A DNA stretch of 45,657 bases from an uncultured Saprospiraceae bacterium (GCA_937950315.1 CALFDU010000002.1:1-45657); one strand, 5' to 3'. Positions 37,201-42,722 are shown, counted from the first letter of the stretch. Notes: a model not told the origin generated them from the letters alone. Made by a program: numbers and translations.

Positions 37201-38579
37201 TCTTAAGCTTCTCAGCGGATATCAACGATACATCTATCACGTTTGGATGTAATGACGTCGGAGTACAAGAAGTGTCACTATGGGTTACTGATGAAAATGG
37301 AGGAACGGCAGTATGTCAATCTTTCATCACAATTACCAATAACGATGATCAAGGCTTGTGTAATGGTCTTACAGATGCTATTGATGTAGAAGGTAGAGTA
37401 GCGACAGCATCAGACATTGAAATAGAAAATGTGTTTGTTAATCTTGAAGGATCAAATGCTTCAGATATGACAGATATCAATGGTGAATACTTGTTCCCTA
37501 ACATGCCAATGGGAGGAACTTACAATGTGAAGCCTACGAAGAACGATGACTTATTGAATGGTGTAACTACCTTGGATATCATCTTTATTCAGAGACATAT
37601 TTTAGGATTGACTGATTTGTCAACACCTTATGACTACGTTGCGGCGGATGTCAATAAGAGTGGATCGATCTCAGCGATTGATTTGATTGAATTGAGAAAA
37701 GCAATTCTAGGAGTGAAGGATGAGTTTACAAACAATGAGAGTTGGAGATTTATTGATGCTGAATTTGCTTTCGATACCAATGAAGATCCATTGACTCAAT
37801 CATTCAATGAAAACTATAACATACCAGCATTAAGTAATGATATGTATGTAGATTTCACAGGTGTGAAGATTGGTGATGTAAATGGTTCAGTTGTATTGGG
37901 AGGTTTTGCTTCTGGTAATGTTGAATCAAGAAGTTCAGATGCTTTACAACTAGAAGGTACATTTGACGAAAGTCAATTGATCATCAAGTCTAACAGCAAG
38001 ACTACATTGAGAGGATTACAAATGACGATTGAGTATGATGCTGACAATACGGATGTAATAAGTCTGGAAGGAAAGGCATTGGATATCAATAACGATTCAT
38101 ACTACATCAACCAAGAAGAAGGATTCATAACGATGACTTGGAATACAGATGATGTAAGAAAAATCGAAGCGAGTGAATCATTGTTTGCCATCAATGTTGA
38201 TGGTGTGATGAATGCAGCTGCAGTTGAGGTAACGTCACAAGTAACGAAAGCAGAAGCTTACAATAAAGAATACCAAGTAATGGATATTCAGTACGGTGGA
38301 GGAAACGCAATTACAGAACTTGCACTTTTCCAAAACGAGCCGAACCCTTGGGTTGCTCAGACGACGATTAAGTACATGTTAGATACAGCTCAGGAAGTAG
38401 AATTCTTCTTTAGAGACACAGATGGTAAATTGATTAAGAAGATGACAGCGAAAGGTTCAGTAGGAATGAACGAGCTATCTATTGAGTCAAGTTACTTGCA
38501 GGCAGCTAGCGGAGTGATCTACTATGAAATGCAGACAGAAACAGATAGAATCATGAAGAAAATGATTCTGTTGAGATAG
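22251..38579 (+). CDS. giant T9SS-exported DUF4347/DUF11/HYR repeat protein (~5442 residues)
   Basis: A putative cell-surface adhesin or matrix protein. ATG 22251 is preferred: it opens a signal peptide (MRELQFNLTLQKVINAISIT... ending YLQAQ). ATG 22224, ATG 22191 and TTG 22188 would put 9-21 extra residues ahead of it. Domains by nt: DUF4347 (~22350-22785; SHG with His82, IYGC with Cys121); propeller-like (~22790-23760); Cys-containing beta region (to ~24340); three divergent DUF11 (24342-25520); nine 474-bp DUF11-like repeats (25521-29786); six more divergent ones (29787-32630); HYR-type modules (32630-37360) with an inserted lamin-tail domain (~33150-33610) and P/Homo B domain (~33690-34100); regulatory-like beta domain and dockerin-like pair (~37370-37735); cohesin-like segment (~37920-38300); type A sorting domain (38307-38576; LFQNEPNPW). 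Exported by Sec then T9SS. Function is inferred from architecture only. Confidence 0.92.
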   Translation: MRELQFNLTLQKVINAISITALIFLSTYLQAQKELLPNASVASIGVENNTLHYYIDQTVEGVSLIKNEVEKKSDASLHLFSHGQPGQLFIEGDWLGVEGIEQWVHANYEISSFQNLNIYGCSFASGAKGVQAVKSLEDALGIPVAASNNITGVDGDWELEVGEVNVSVSIQNYNFNLQDPLGCDCTEYIYINDPAGSGPVFKFRVESDSTVTQVFSDNASNTPFIPRGSVVSPHGLTIDPFGNVYVGNHNTGSSANPRGVDVFTCSGDLKQMDILPFDANDDGVITNSAGGTAGEYTNSGYYNGSLYLNSWFRSDYAGELALEYDLCSGDLLGTYYFCDRDAFNMNDERNWGMYLDTERRELYRNTQDGIVVFDLDIPPGMDNCQDSIIIKQGARSNNNRGITRLMDGSFVTRDSDHLFKYAPDGTLLAGPVDMRTILADVGTTNEAGSRSFGVVASMNGGVYVSSSGRECLSLYDQDLNYIRAAYIVPNGSNAAAKAVAISKECCPVNENSQIDIVFCGTSPEPIYLEDLIPCAGGLCLSENPTPSNLFNVEFRDCDNSLAVMDNSMGACGELNLRSDGLGDANPCSAFEINMSLGSVTAQIDITEVGECCENKSTIKADVRIIGACNKSIEAFILIGDRHVGQSPVQVPQSSDITYSIEETIEANGELETISVEFVGLSGKTCSLSETFRLPVSCDVDLEVYKDIDIWEPNVGDEVKYTIQVTNQGTDGATGIMLQDSMPDASAITDLTLVGPATVSTGPSAGMYDPGVTQSITGPGISYAIDTIAAGDTITLCYTATIAADQAIKNFAYITAQDQKDIDSCCCEDDQDCVYIKTGRPDLKIDKVADRTSVQVGEEYQFQVIIQNNGSAPDNNIVVSDAVPSACGTVNEVDATDGSYNSATGDWTIPTLAPGEIAFLNIIVEAAAEGSCTNSAAITGSDYFTDSGDPLPPPATEDIMITPAPNPALDIDKIADRANALPGDQVQFQILVQNNGQGSDANVVIEDVVPSCMTIVEYSAQDGTAVEAGGTITWTIAELLPGELEVLNVIVEMGSVDGACVNTAQITGSDFYDVNPDVLPAPVTEDVEVNFNPAIGLAKRATHVELLDDGCVEVTYEFNIENLGNVPLDDLELTDDMATAFAGCTGYEIHEITSDDFVVNAGYDGTAGTNMLAAGNDIVARDKGAVLVTVEACGCPNSNIENSASVEGTSSSGAAVSDVSDSGSEPDTDGDGVSDETGENDPTITTISTNPSIGLAKRATHVELLDDGCAEITYEFNVENLGNVTLDDLVLTDDMATAFAGCTGYEIHEITSDDFVVNGAYDGIAGTNMLAAGNDIPVGDKGAVLVTVEACGCPDADIQNSAMVSSTAPNGDTADDMSDSGSEPDADGDGVANEAGENDPTITTLSSNPSIGLAKRATHIELLDNGCTEVTYEFNVENLGNVNLDDLVLTDDLETAFVECSGYEIHEITSDDFVVNAGYDGTAGSNMLAAGNDIVVGDKGAVLLTVEGCGCPTGNIANTANVSSTAPNGDTTDDTSDSGSEPDQDGDGVADEFGENEITIIAISSNPSIGLAKRATHVELLDNGCAEITYEFNVENLGNVVLDDIVLTDDMATAFAGCTGYEIHEITSDDFAVNPGYDGTAGTNMLAAGNDIPVGDKSAVLVTVEACGCPDSDIQNSAMVSSTAPNGDTVDDVSDSGSEVDADGDGIADELDENDPTITTISTDPSIGLAKRATHVELLDNGCTEITYEFNVENLGNVSLDDVVLTDDLATAFAGCTGFEIHEITSDDFAVNPGYDGTAGTNMLAAGNDIPVGDKSAVLVTVEACGCPDSDIQNSAMVSSTAPNGATVDDVSDSGSEVDTDGDGVADEAGENDPTITTISSDPSIGLAKRTTHVELLDNGCAEVTYEFNIENLGNVTLDDLVLTDDMATAFAGCTGYEIHEITSDDFVVNGSYDGTAGTNMLAAGNDIPVGDKGAVLVTVEACGCPDADIQNSAMVSSTAPNGDTVDDVSDSGSEPDADGDGVADETGENDPTITTISTDPSIGLAKRATHVELLDNGCTEVTYEFNVENLGNVNLDDLVLTDDLATAFAGCTGYEIHEITSDDFVVNGAYDGTAGTNMLAAGNDIPVGDKGAVLVTVEGCGCPDGNIVNSANISSTAPNGDTVDDTSDSGSEPDTDGDGDADELGENDLTITTISSNPSIGLAKRATHVELLDNGCTEVTYEFNVENLGNVNLDDLVLTDDMATAFAGCTGYEIHEITSDDFVVNGAYDGTAGTNMLAAGNDIEVGDKGAVLVTVEGCGCPDGDIVNSANVSSTAPNGDTASDDSDSGSEPDTDGDGVADEAGENDPTRITISTNPSIGLAKRATHVELLDNGCTEVTYEFNVENLGNVNLNDLVLTDDMATAFAGCTGYEIHEITSDDFVVNGAYDGTAGTNMLAAGNDIPVGDKGAVLVTVEACGCPDSDIQNSAMVSSTAPNGDTVDDISDSGSEPDADGGGVADEAGENDPTITTIGTNPDIGIAKREVNVMLMADGCALLQYELNVENLGNVNINNLQVVDDLIAAGFAQCGSYSVKTINSDDFIVDGSYDGDSQTNMLSGIDILEVGDKGAIDLTIEACGCPDGTVIENSATASGTSPAGDNIEDMSISGSNPDPDGNGENGVDENDPTVTTLTEDGDMGLAKRVVSAALGNDGCTEVVYEFNLENLGNVQISSIQIEDDLIAAGYGSCGSFTTSLTSDEFVVNPAYDGIAVTEMLIGNDNTIPGDVGSILLTVNACGCPDGTMTANTATVTGTTPGGDVIEDDSVAGSDPDPDGNGEDGVDETSPTTYELTESPDLGIAKREANVMLMQDGCALVSYEINVENLGNVVLNDLQVQDDLVAAGFGACASFEVKSIFSDDYTVNADYDGQADLNLLVGTESIVAGDKGAIELTIETCGCPDGTVIMNGATGTATSPGGEMLVDLSSDGSEPDPSGDGEDGIDENSLTTTTLNENPDMGLAKRLVSAILRPDGCTEMIYEFNIENLGNVSMLDIQVTDDLIAAGFGSCGDYNTFLTSDEFLVNPSFDGDTDTNMLIGSDNIVPGDVGAILLRIVACGCSDGTMISNTAELSGTSPGGDVVTDMSSDGSDPDPDGMGENGSDEFSPTNFEITTDPQIGVAKREVQTEMMSDGCTEVTYEFNIKNYGNVDLFNLSLTDFLADPITGFGQCGTYEITELTSDDFIINIGFDGDSDTELLDGSNFLPPGDKGAVLLTVSACACGNIMIENSAVVMAETPDGMTVTDMSADGADPDTNGDGRPMDDTSPTNTNIVDMPSLGVAKRVAEITNNNDGTFTVDYEFNIENLGDVNISEVQLVDDLSLVFAAPCAFEEVVVTSDDFIVNEDYDGFSDVELLEGVDELDAGDKGAILLEITFGGCATQGPFVNSATVSGVTPDGSTVMDDSVNGSDADPNGDGLANEGDDTTFELTCPAPEWTNCPRPPLVGAAPETWCSAFVNFSPPAAESECGIMEIRQVDNTGLSSGMLFPVGITILEFVAEDVFGNISDTCVLKIIVNDFHTPPTIECGDDLSITTTADECGGIVTASDSMSDLAPTVADNCAENLTVVYEVTNAAGETTSCGFDSVEGAFIPLGDNFVTYTVYDQPLLLITEVKQTDVDEVEITNFGSASMNISCLNIERTGAGAEVHIVPIHTVIAPGETYVATMTNDVAESASADYSINFNGAIFDAVATNAFATANTWSGSLFGGDVSRVLVCDHDLASDWEAYYNCGSSIGALNPGLPSPTDNGTESGIQSVLPSTASCGFAITVTDETAPECATFVATEYVGSPASPTAGEQCVTSTITVADSYSVASVGIANLDLALVDAQNVSISLIAPSGTELELVSSLCALPAMNFNLPFDASTALSCGTYAAGDDYAASGDLNDVFGEASAGDWQLVVHLTPGASVDVLSWTLELYEAMPYAQGDVALDIDPATAPDDCGQEFEWNAPHIFDACGGGTVSVAFASMDSEQPLPAGGLVTPGATTSAFFGLGTTTVTYTIYDASGNSSECGFDVVVSDPLGLCVPECPEDCEISCLGQVNLSLNQNCSVEFTAAMGSNEIGMECNDFYTVVLRDEHGTIIPDNILTDDHVGMAISFEISEPICGNKCWGDVLVEDKFAPVLDCNPGPFFVPCSGIDQIPAPTATENCSNETVILINEVEEQFECSTFTGKVTRTYVGVDAAGNQSAVPCVQEIYITRPDLSQITAPLTATYSCNEEFVADANGYPAPWISPETGSGSGVPVLCVTQHCGFTLVKTASLGDGWNGASLDIVIDGVVAESTTFENGHDANCVNTAREGATIEFVWTDLGMYPDEIGFDVLDTDGNLIHSTGAGGQALGSAFSFIQDCPGDALDTGVACHAGPGAPTTGVYLIPGPQDQVCNTFVSYEDTELPSDGCTTKIMRRFEVREWWCGGELQWFGTQFIEIVDDLGPEITCPADFTVTTDTGCNGEVYLPAIMPSDVCGSETSVDITVASRGVLGEPGYFPGAFIQSNGGPVTLPVGTNVVTYKAYDACLNATECTVTVTVEDMTQPVAICESNIVVSLPSSGNVDVWAQTFDDGSFDECGIVAYEVTRMDSECNPDDVTVWDDVISFCCSDIGQEVMVAFRVTDASGNSNICMTMVEVQDKIAPTITCPADMTITCVEPYALNDLTPFFGAPVVDGNCNVDDFDEVVDADISSCGTGTITRDFTITDASGAVTASCQQVITVIIDEPMLESDIIWPADEDFFDICDTADAHPDLIGYPEVLEGVCDLVGFNFTDEVFTNVPGSAACAKIIRTWQVVNWCQEDLNGDVVIWEHVQVIVLFNTVDPVISTACDKITATSNDPDCSDVFVSLTNSATDDCTPEGLLSWTWTIDIDADGDASNDVSGTGNDASGTYPLGDHVISWTVQDLCGNVDFCDQLLTVENTKGPNAICIFGLSSELVPWDIDLDGTPDTEGATIWAEDFDAESMHPCGYEVFLSFSADINDTSITFGCNDVGVQEVSLWVTDENGGTAVCQSFITITNNDDQGLCNGLTDAIDVEGRVATASDIEIENVFVNLEGSNASDMTDINGEYLFPNMPMGGTYNVKPTKNDDLLNGVTTLDIIFIQRHILGLTDLSTPYDYVAADVNKSGSISAIDLIELRKAILGVKDEFTNNESWRFIDAEFAFDTNEDPLTQSFNENYNIPALSNDMYVDFTGVKIGDVNGSVVLGGFASGNVESRSSDALQLEGTFDESQLIIKSNSKTTLRGLQMTIEYDADNTDVISLEGKALDINNDSYYINQEEGFITMTWNTDDVRKIEASESLFAINVDGVMNAAAVEVTSQVTKAEAYNKEYQVMDIQYGGGNAITELALFQNEPNPWVAQTTIKYMLDTAQEVEFFFRDTDGKLIKKMTAKGSVGMNELSIESSYLQAASGVIYYEMQTETDRIMKKMILLR
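25521..29786 (+). repeat. nine tandem 474-bp (158-codon) coding repeats
   Basis: Copies start at 25521, 25995, 26469, 26943, 27417, 27891, 28365, 28839 and 29313, each exactly 474 bases. Each begins with NPSIGLAKRATHVELLD or a close variant. Each contains NLGNV, TDD, EIHEITSDDF, DGTAGTNMLAAGNDI and CGCP, and ends in an Asp-rich DxDGDG segment followed by ENDPTITTIS. No copy has an insertion or deletion. Copies 7-9 are the most alike at base level in their first halves, and copies 4 and 5 in their second halves. Confidence 0.97.
29787..31688 (+). repeat. duplicated two-repeat unit (ABAB, 951 bp each)
   Basis: Four divergent copies have lengths 477, 474, 477 and 474 bases (starts 29787, 30264, 30738, 31215). 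The first and third share GIAKRE.NVMLM.DGCAL. The second and fourth share GLAKR.VSA.L..DGCTE and LTSDEF. The pattern is A-B-A-B with a 951-base period. Confidence 0.85.
31689..32630 (+). repeat. two terminal divergent DUF11-like repeats
   Basis: Starts are at 31689 (477 bases) and 32166 (about 465 bases). They keep VAKR, EFNI, SDDFI and GDKGA but differ from both A and B types. The last copy passes into the first HYR module at CPAPEW. Confidence 0.8.
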
Positions 38580-38592
38580 AATACAGATTACT

Positions 38593-38639
38593 TTTAATCC
38601 CCCTGACATCAACGTAAGTTGATCGTCAAGGGGATTAAA
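38593..38639 (+). repeat. long imperfect hairpin after the giant gene
   Basis: A 21-base left arm (38593-38613) pairs with 38618-38639, with one C-A mismatch and one bulged C around a GTAA loop (GNRA class). No T run follows, so it is not a standard intrinsic terminator. It may protect the 3' end of the 16-kb mRNA or act with the next hairpin. Confidence 0.7.
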
Positions 38640-38670
38640 TAGGGTTGTTATAAACATTAAATTGTTTGGA

Positions 38671-38702
38671 GCCGTGTGTCGACAATCACACGGCTTTTTT
38701 TT
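38671..38702 (+). terminator. rho-independent terminator of giant gene
   Basis: GCCGTGTG (38671-38678) pairs with CACACGGC (38687-38694) around an 8-base loop, followed directly by eight Ts. Confidence 0.92.
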
Positions 38703-38931
38703 ATGCCTATATTTCTGCGATGCGCTTTTATATTTGATGAATAGACCAGCATTTCTTACGTTTTGGCTCGATAACTCAATAAAAGTCTTGATTTGGGTAA
38801 TATGATCGGAAGAATTGAAGTTTAAGTGCTGAATGTATGATTTATCGAACATATTTAATAAATCATCATTTGTTGGAGCGAATTAAACAATTAAATAAAG
38901 AAATTGTTACATTAGCAATCAATAGAGAAGC

Positions 38932-39363
38932 ATGAAAGTACTAGATCAAGTAAGAATCGTAATATATAGGTTTCACGAGGCGGGATTGGAAGTTTTCTTA
39001 ATCAATCCAGAACTACACCAAGACAAGCAAATATGGAGGCTTCCAGAGGGTGCAGAGCCCAAAATTCTTAACGATAATCAGTACAAAGTGATCGAATTGG
39101 ATGACACTTTGGATACAGAAGGAGTTCCTGTAAAGAATTATGCCATAGAAGCCGATTGGCATGAAATCCCATCCATCAGAGGAATCATCAAACACGATGT
39201 GAAAAGATTGAAAAATAAGGTAAAAAAAGCGCTTCCATGTCTCGAGCAAGGCAGCTATGTGGCTGTAAAAGAGGCAATTAAGAAGACCATGCCACAAGAA
39301 TACAAAGCGCTAAAGGAATTGAAAGACATCTTGACGGACCGAAATACCGTTACCAATTTCTAG
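38932..39363 (+). CDS. NUDIX-like protein lacking a recognisable catalytic box
   Basis: A 143-residue cytoplasmic protein. The N-terminal strand pattern RIVIYRFHEAGLEVFLINPE followed by IWRLPEGAEP resembles the opening of NUDIX hydrolases (V..RR...VLLV...W.LPKG). The NUDIX box GX5EX7REUXEEXGU is not present: the candidate helix is YVAVKEAIKKTMPQEY at about residues 104-119, without the Arg-Glu-x2-Glu-Glu metal ligands. If it is NUDIX-fold, it is probably a non-hydrolytic or binding member. The middle (70-100) is Lys-rich. It stands alone between the giant surface-protein gene and the M4 peptidase gene. The family assignment is tentative. Confidence 0.6.
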   Translation: MKVLDQVRIVIYRFHEAGLEVFLINPELHQDKQIWRLPEGAEPKILNDNQYKVIELDDTLDTEGVPVKNYAIEADWHEIPSIRGIIKHDVKRLKNKVKKALPCLEQGSYVAVKEAIKKTMPQEYKALKELKDILTDRNTVTNF

Positions 39364-39474
39364 AACTAAGGCTTTTTCTCATTAACAATAAGCTTTCCCT
39401 GTCGTCTTTTTGACTTAATTGACTGTGCTGCTACAATATTGTTTTATTAACTTGTAGATGAAACATTTCAGCCC

Positions 39475-42400
39475 ATGCGAACAGTCCTACTTGTATCTCT
39501 ATTACTTTTTACTTTTGGAAACCTGCATGCGCAAAAATCAGACCTTGGAAAACGTATCACAATCCACCAATCTTCCAAGCTGATCGTTGAAGATACCCCT
39601 AGTCAAAATCCTAGTTCATACCTAAAAGAAAATTCTGATCGTTTAGGCCTCAGCCAATATGATAAGATGCTGCCTGTTGCAGAAATCAAAGGAGCAAGTG
39701 GGATTGTACATAACAAGTTTCAACAAGAATATAAGAACCTACCGGTAATCGGAGCCAAGTACATCCTCCACTCGAAAAACGACAAGGTTGTAAAAGCCAA
39801 TGGTTACATTGCTCCAGATATCGACTTGGACATCTTGCCAAAGATTGACTTGAAGGAAGTTAAGAATGCAGCCAGTGATCTGATCATCAACACAGTCATT
39901 GTTGTAGAAAACTATCACGAGAAAATAGAAGTAGATGTACATGCTTCAACGCTATGCATTATTGATGCCGCTTTTCCAAAATTCTCAGGAAATTATAGAC
40001 TGGCGTATCAAACATTTGCGCAAGCGAATACCAACTTGCCCATCCACGAGAAAGTGTATGTTGATGCTAAAAACGGAAAAATCATAGCTCACTTTACGGA
40101 AGTATGCGATCATAGTGTTCCTGGCAAAGCAAAAACAAGATACTACGGCACACAAGATATCATCGCCGACTCCATCTCGCCCAACCAATATATGTTGAGG
40201 GATTCTACAAGAGGCGTATTTACACTCAATGGGCCAGATAGAGATTCATCATTGGAATATGACTATCCTGATTTTTACGATGACGATAATGTCTGGGAAA
40301 ATGAAAACAATGACTTTGATGAAGTAGCCGGTGATGCACATTATTGTGCGAGTTCATTTCATGATTTTATGTTGGATGAATTTGATTGGAGGGGATTGGA
40401 TAATGAAGGATTGGAGATGGTTTCTGTGGTGCAAGCAACAAGAAGATTTTATACCAATGCATTCTGGAATGGTGAGGCGATATTTTTAGGAAATGGTGAT
40501 TGTGATGATTTTGGGCCACTCACAGTATTGGATGTGATCGGTCATGAGTTTACCCATGGTATTATCGATTTCACCTGTGATCTGGTATACCAAGATGAGT
40601 CAGGTGCCTTGAATGAGTCGCTGGCAGATATTTTTGGTAAGTCGCTAGAGTATACCTACGATCAAGAAAATTTCACTTGGTTGATTGGACACAAGTTCCG
40701 TGTTGATCAAGATACTGATAGTTCTTTTAGAAACATGCAAGATCCCAATGAGGAGCGTGATCCTAAATTTTACCTTGGCGAGTTCTGGCATACATCAAGT
40801 TCCGATAGAGGTGGGGTGCATACCAATAGTGGTGTACTGAATTACTGGTACTATATGCTGGTCGAAGGCGCCGAAGGAACCAATGAGGTGGGTTATGATT
40901 ATGATGTGGAGTCAATAGGTATGCATGACGCCTTACAGATCTTGTTTGGTTGTATGAAAGGGTACTTTACGGAGTCAACGGATTACATTGAGGCGATGCA
41001 CTTGACAATGCAACAGACAGAAGATTTGTACGGAATAAATTCTCAACAGTATGCATCTGTAGTTGAAGCATGGATGGCAGTCGGATTGTATCCAGGGATT
41101 GATGATTTTGATCTCAGTGTGGAGGAGGTAGTTGAAGAATATTTTGGATGTATGGATTCTGAAATCTTTATTGATATCATTGTAAGAAATACTGGGACCA
41201 AAGCATACGATCAAGGCTCTATCATCAATCTTAGATATCAGTTTGATGGATTGATGCAGGAGGTGCTTGAGGACGTGGTGCTAGAAGAAGATTTGATGCC
41301 AGGTGATTCTATTTATCACACCTTTGCTGCGCCGATTGTGTACGAAGAAAATATTCAAGATGATGTGACGATTACTGTTGACAATGTTGACAACTTGATG
41401 ATCAATAATAGTTACAAGGCAGATTTAGAGTTTTCGCCCAACGATGGTTCAGATTTGGATTTGACGGAGTTTGAGTTTCGGATCGATGATCCTTGTAATC
41501 CGATGCTTGTCGATTCATATAGAATTGGGTACACCAACGATGGTTGCGAACAGATCACGGATGATGATAATGTGATGCTGATAATTACCACCGATCTGCA
41601 GCAGATGACCATACCATATACCTTGTCCAATGCGATTGATCCTGGGAATATCACGATATCATTCAGAAATCTTCCGGAACAAATCGATCCTGGATTTAGT
41701 ACCTTCCAGGTTGAACTGGTTTTTGATAGAGATGCAGATCTTTCTAACAATATCATAGAAGGTTCTTTTGTGATTCCTGAAGGCATTGAAGAAGGTTATC
41801 TAGAAGAATTTGATGCGCCAGAATATAGAGAAAAATTAAATATCAATACGTCGAGTTTTGCAGGATCTGATTCTGTGGTTGTATTCAATGAAACTGAAAT
41901 GTTTGCTATCACGAGCAAAAGGACAGCCTCATCTTTTGAAGACTGTATGGATGTGGAGGATTTCTTTAATGAGAACAGAACAATCTCTACGATTTCAGCT
42001 TGCTTGGACGCCATCGGGATGGAAGAGCCCGTTTTTGGAATGGATATTACGCAGATCAGAAACGGAGTCGGAGCCACACTTAATGAGGAGTTCCGTACCA
42101 TCATAAAAGTAAGCAATGATAGCTTGAGCTATCCACTGATTTACAATCAAGAAAATGAGAAGACTGAATACCATGAGTTTCCCTTGCCGGTTGGGTTTAT
42201 CGGAACATTTGAGATTGAAGTATTTGCGTACGCAGGAGATTCGGATGCATTTACGGAAGTGGGATTGGATCAACTTGATGCGGTGTTGTTTGACAAACTA
42301 GAATTGTTTGATAAAGCGGATCGTCCCGAACCAGATCCAGAACCAGAAATTCCGGCCAATGAAGAGTATCTTGTATATCCTACATTGGTAGATGGAGATA

Positions 42401-42597
42401 TGCAGGTATTTGCGCCCGATCAAGATGTGTTATATCAATTTTTGATTTTTGATATTCTTGGTCGGTTGATTGTCAAGGAAGAGATGATGGGCGATGAAGT
42501 GCTAAATTTGAGTTCAATTCCATCTGGTACCTACTTTTATCAGATCAAGGAAAACAATCGTGTCATTCAATCGTCTAAGTTTGTAAGAATAAACTAG
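39475..42597 (+). CDS. secreted M4 family (thermolysin-like) metallopeptidase with T9SS type A sorting domain
   Basis: A 1040-residue secreted zinc endopeptidase. Signal peptide 1-20 (MRTVLLVSLLLFTFGNLHAQ). An FTP/PepSY-type propeptide covers about 30-200 (LPVIGAKYILH). The M4 catalytic domain spans about 215-520. Its zinc ligands are His357 and His361 in HEFTH, with Glu358 catalytic, and Glu381 in NESLADIFG, which keeps the thermolysin spacing of 20 residues from the second His. The catalytic histidine equivalent to His231 is His449 in GGVHTNSGV. Two or three beta-sandwich domains follow (about 535-960), the first resembling CARDB modules. The C-terminus (about 985-1040; YPTLVDGD, IFDILGRLIV, IPSGTYFYQI) is a T9SS type A domain. 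It lies downstream of the giant protein gene and shares its export route. Confidence 0.94.
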   Translation: MRTVLLVSLLLFTFGNLHAQKSDLGKRITIHQSSKLIVEDTPSQNPSSYLKENSDRLGLSQYDKMLPVAEIKGASGIVHNKFQQEYKNLPVIGAKYILHSKNDKVVKANGYIAPDIDLDILPKIDLKEVKNAASDLIINTVIVVENYHEKIEVDVHASTLCIIDAAFPKFSGNYRLAYQTFAQANTNLPIHEKVYVDAKNGKIIAHFTEVCDHSVPGKAKTRYYGTQDIIADSISPNQYMLRDSTRGVFTLNGPDRDSSLEYDYPDFYDDDNVWENENNDFDEVAGDAHYCASSFHDFMLDEFDWRGLDNEGLEMVSVVQATRRFYTNAFWNGEAIFLGNGDCDDFGPLTVLDVIGHEFTHGIIDFTCDLVYQDESGALNESLADIFGKSLEYTYDQENFTWLIGHKFRVDQDTDSSFRNMQDPNEERDPKFYLGEFWHTSSSDRGGVHTNSGVLNYWYYMLVEGAEGTNEVGYDYDVESIGMHDALQILFGCMKGYFTESTDYIEAMHLTMQQTEDLYGINSQQYASVVEAWMAVGLYPGIDDFDLSVEEVVEEYFGCMDSEIFIDIIVRNTGTKAYDQGSIINLRYQFDGLMQEVLEDVVLEEDLMPGDSIYHTFAAPIVYEENIQDDVTITVDNVDNLMINNSYKADLEFSPNDGSDLDLTEFEFRIDDPCNPMLVDSYRIGYTNDGCEQITDDDNVMLIITTDLQQMTIPYTLSNAIDPGNITISFRNLPEQIDPGFSTFQVELVFDRDADLSNNIIEGSFVIPEGIEEGYLEEFDAPEYREKLNINTSSFAGSDSVVVFNETEMFAITSKRTASSFEDCMDVEDFFNENRTISTISACLDAIGMEEPVFGMDITQIRNGVGATLNEEFRTIIKVSNDSLSYPLIYNQENEKTEYHEFPLPVGFIGTFEIEVFAYAGDSDAFTEVGLDQLDAVLFDKLELFDKADRPEPDPEPEIPANEEYLVYPTLVDGDMQVFAPDQDVLYQFLIFDILGRLIVKEEMMGDEVLNLSSIPSGTYFYQIKENNRVIQSSKFVRIN

Positions 42598-42600
42598 TCC

Positions 42601-42622
42601 ATAGGCAAAGCCTATCTTCTTT
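42601..42622 (+). terminator. weak terminator-like hairpin after M4 peptidase
   Basis: ATAGGC (42601-42606) and GCCTAT (42610-42615) form a 6-bp stem with loop AAA, followed by an interrupted T-rich stretch. Too short to be sure. Confidence 0.3.
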
Positions 42623-42661
42623 AGAATCTTTAATTTCTTTTGATTCAATCGAAAAAGTCTG

Positions 42662-42681
42662 AGTACTGAGTACTAAGTACT
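42662..42681 (+). repeat. three AGTACT palindromes at 7-base period upstream of purC
   Basis: AGTACT occurs at 42662-42667, 42669-42674 and 42676-42681, so three palindromic hexamers recur every seven bases about 41 bases before the purC start. A regulatory site is possible, but no protein is known to bind it. Confidence 0.5.
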
Positions 42682-42722
42682 TCTCTGATTTCCCTACCTT
42701 CACACTCAATAAAACCATCAAT

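Larger units (their letters stand above)
38580..38931. other. intergenic region after giant gene
   Basis: About 350 bases without a gene. The first third holds the long hairpin and the terminator. The remainder (38703-38931) is AT-rich; TACATTAG at 38908-38915 is a one-mismatch -7 element ahead of the next gene. Nothing else is recognised. Confidence 0.5.

Noticed and set aside
38932-39363. Active NUDIX hydrolase
   Set aside because: The opening strands resemble NUDIX, but the GX5EX7REUXEEXGU box is absent, so catalytic activity is not claimed.
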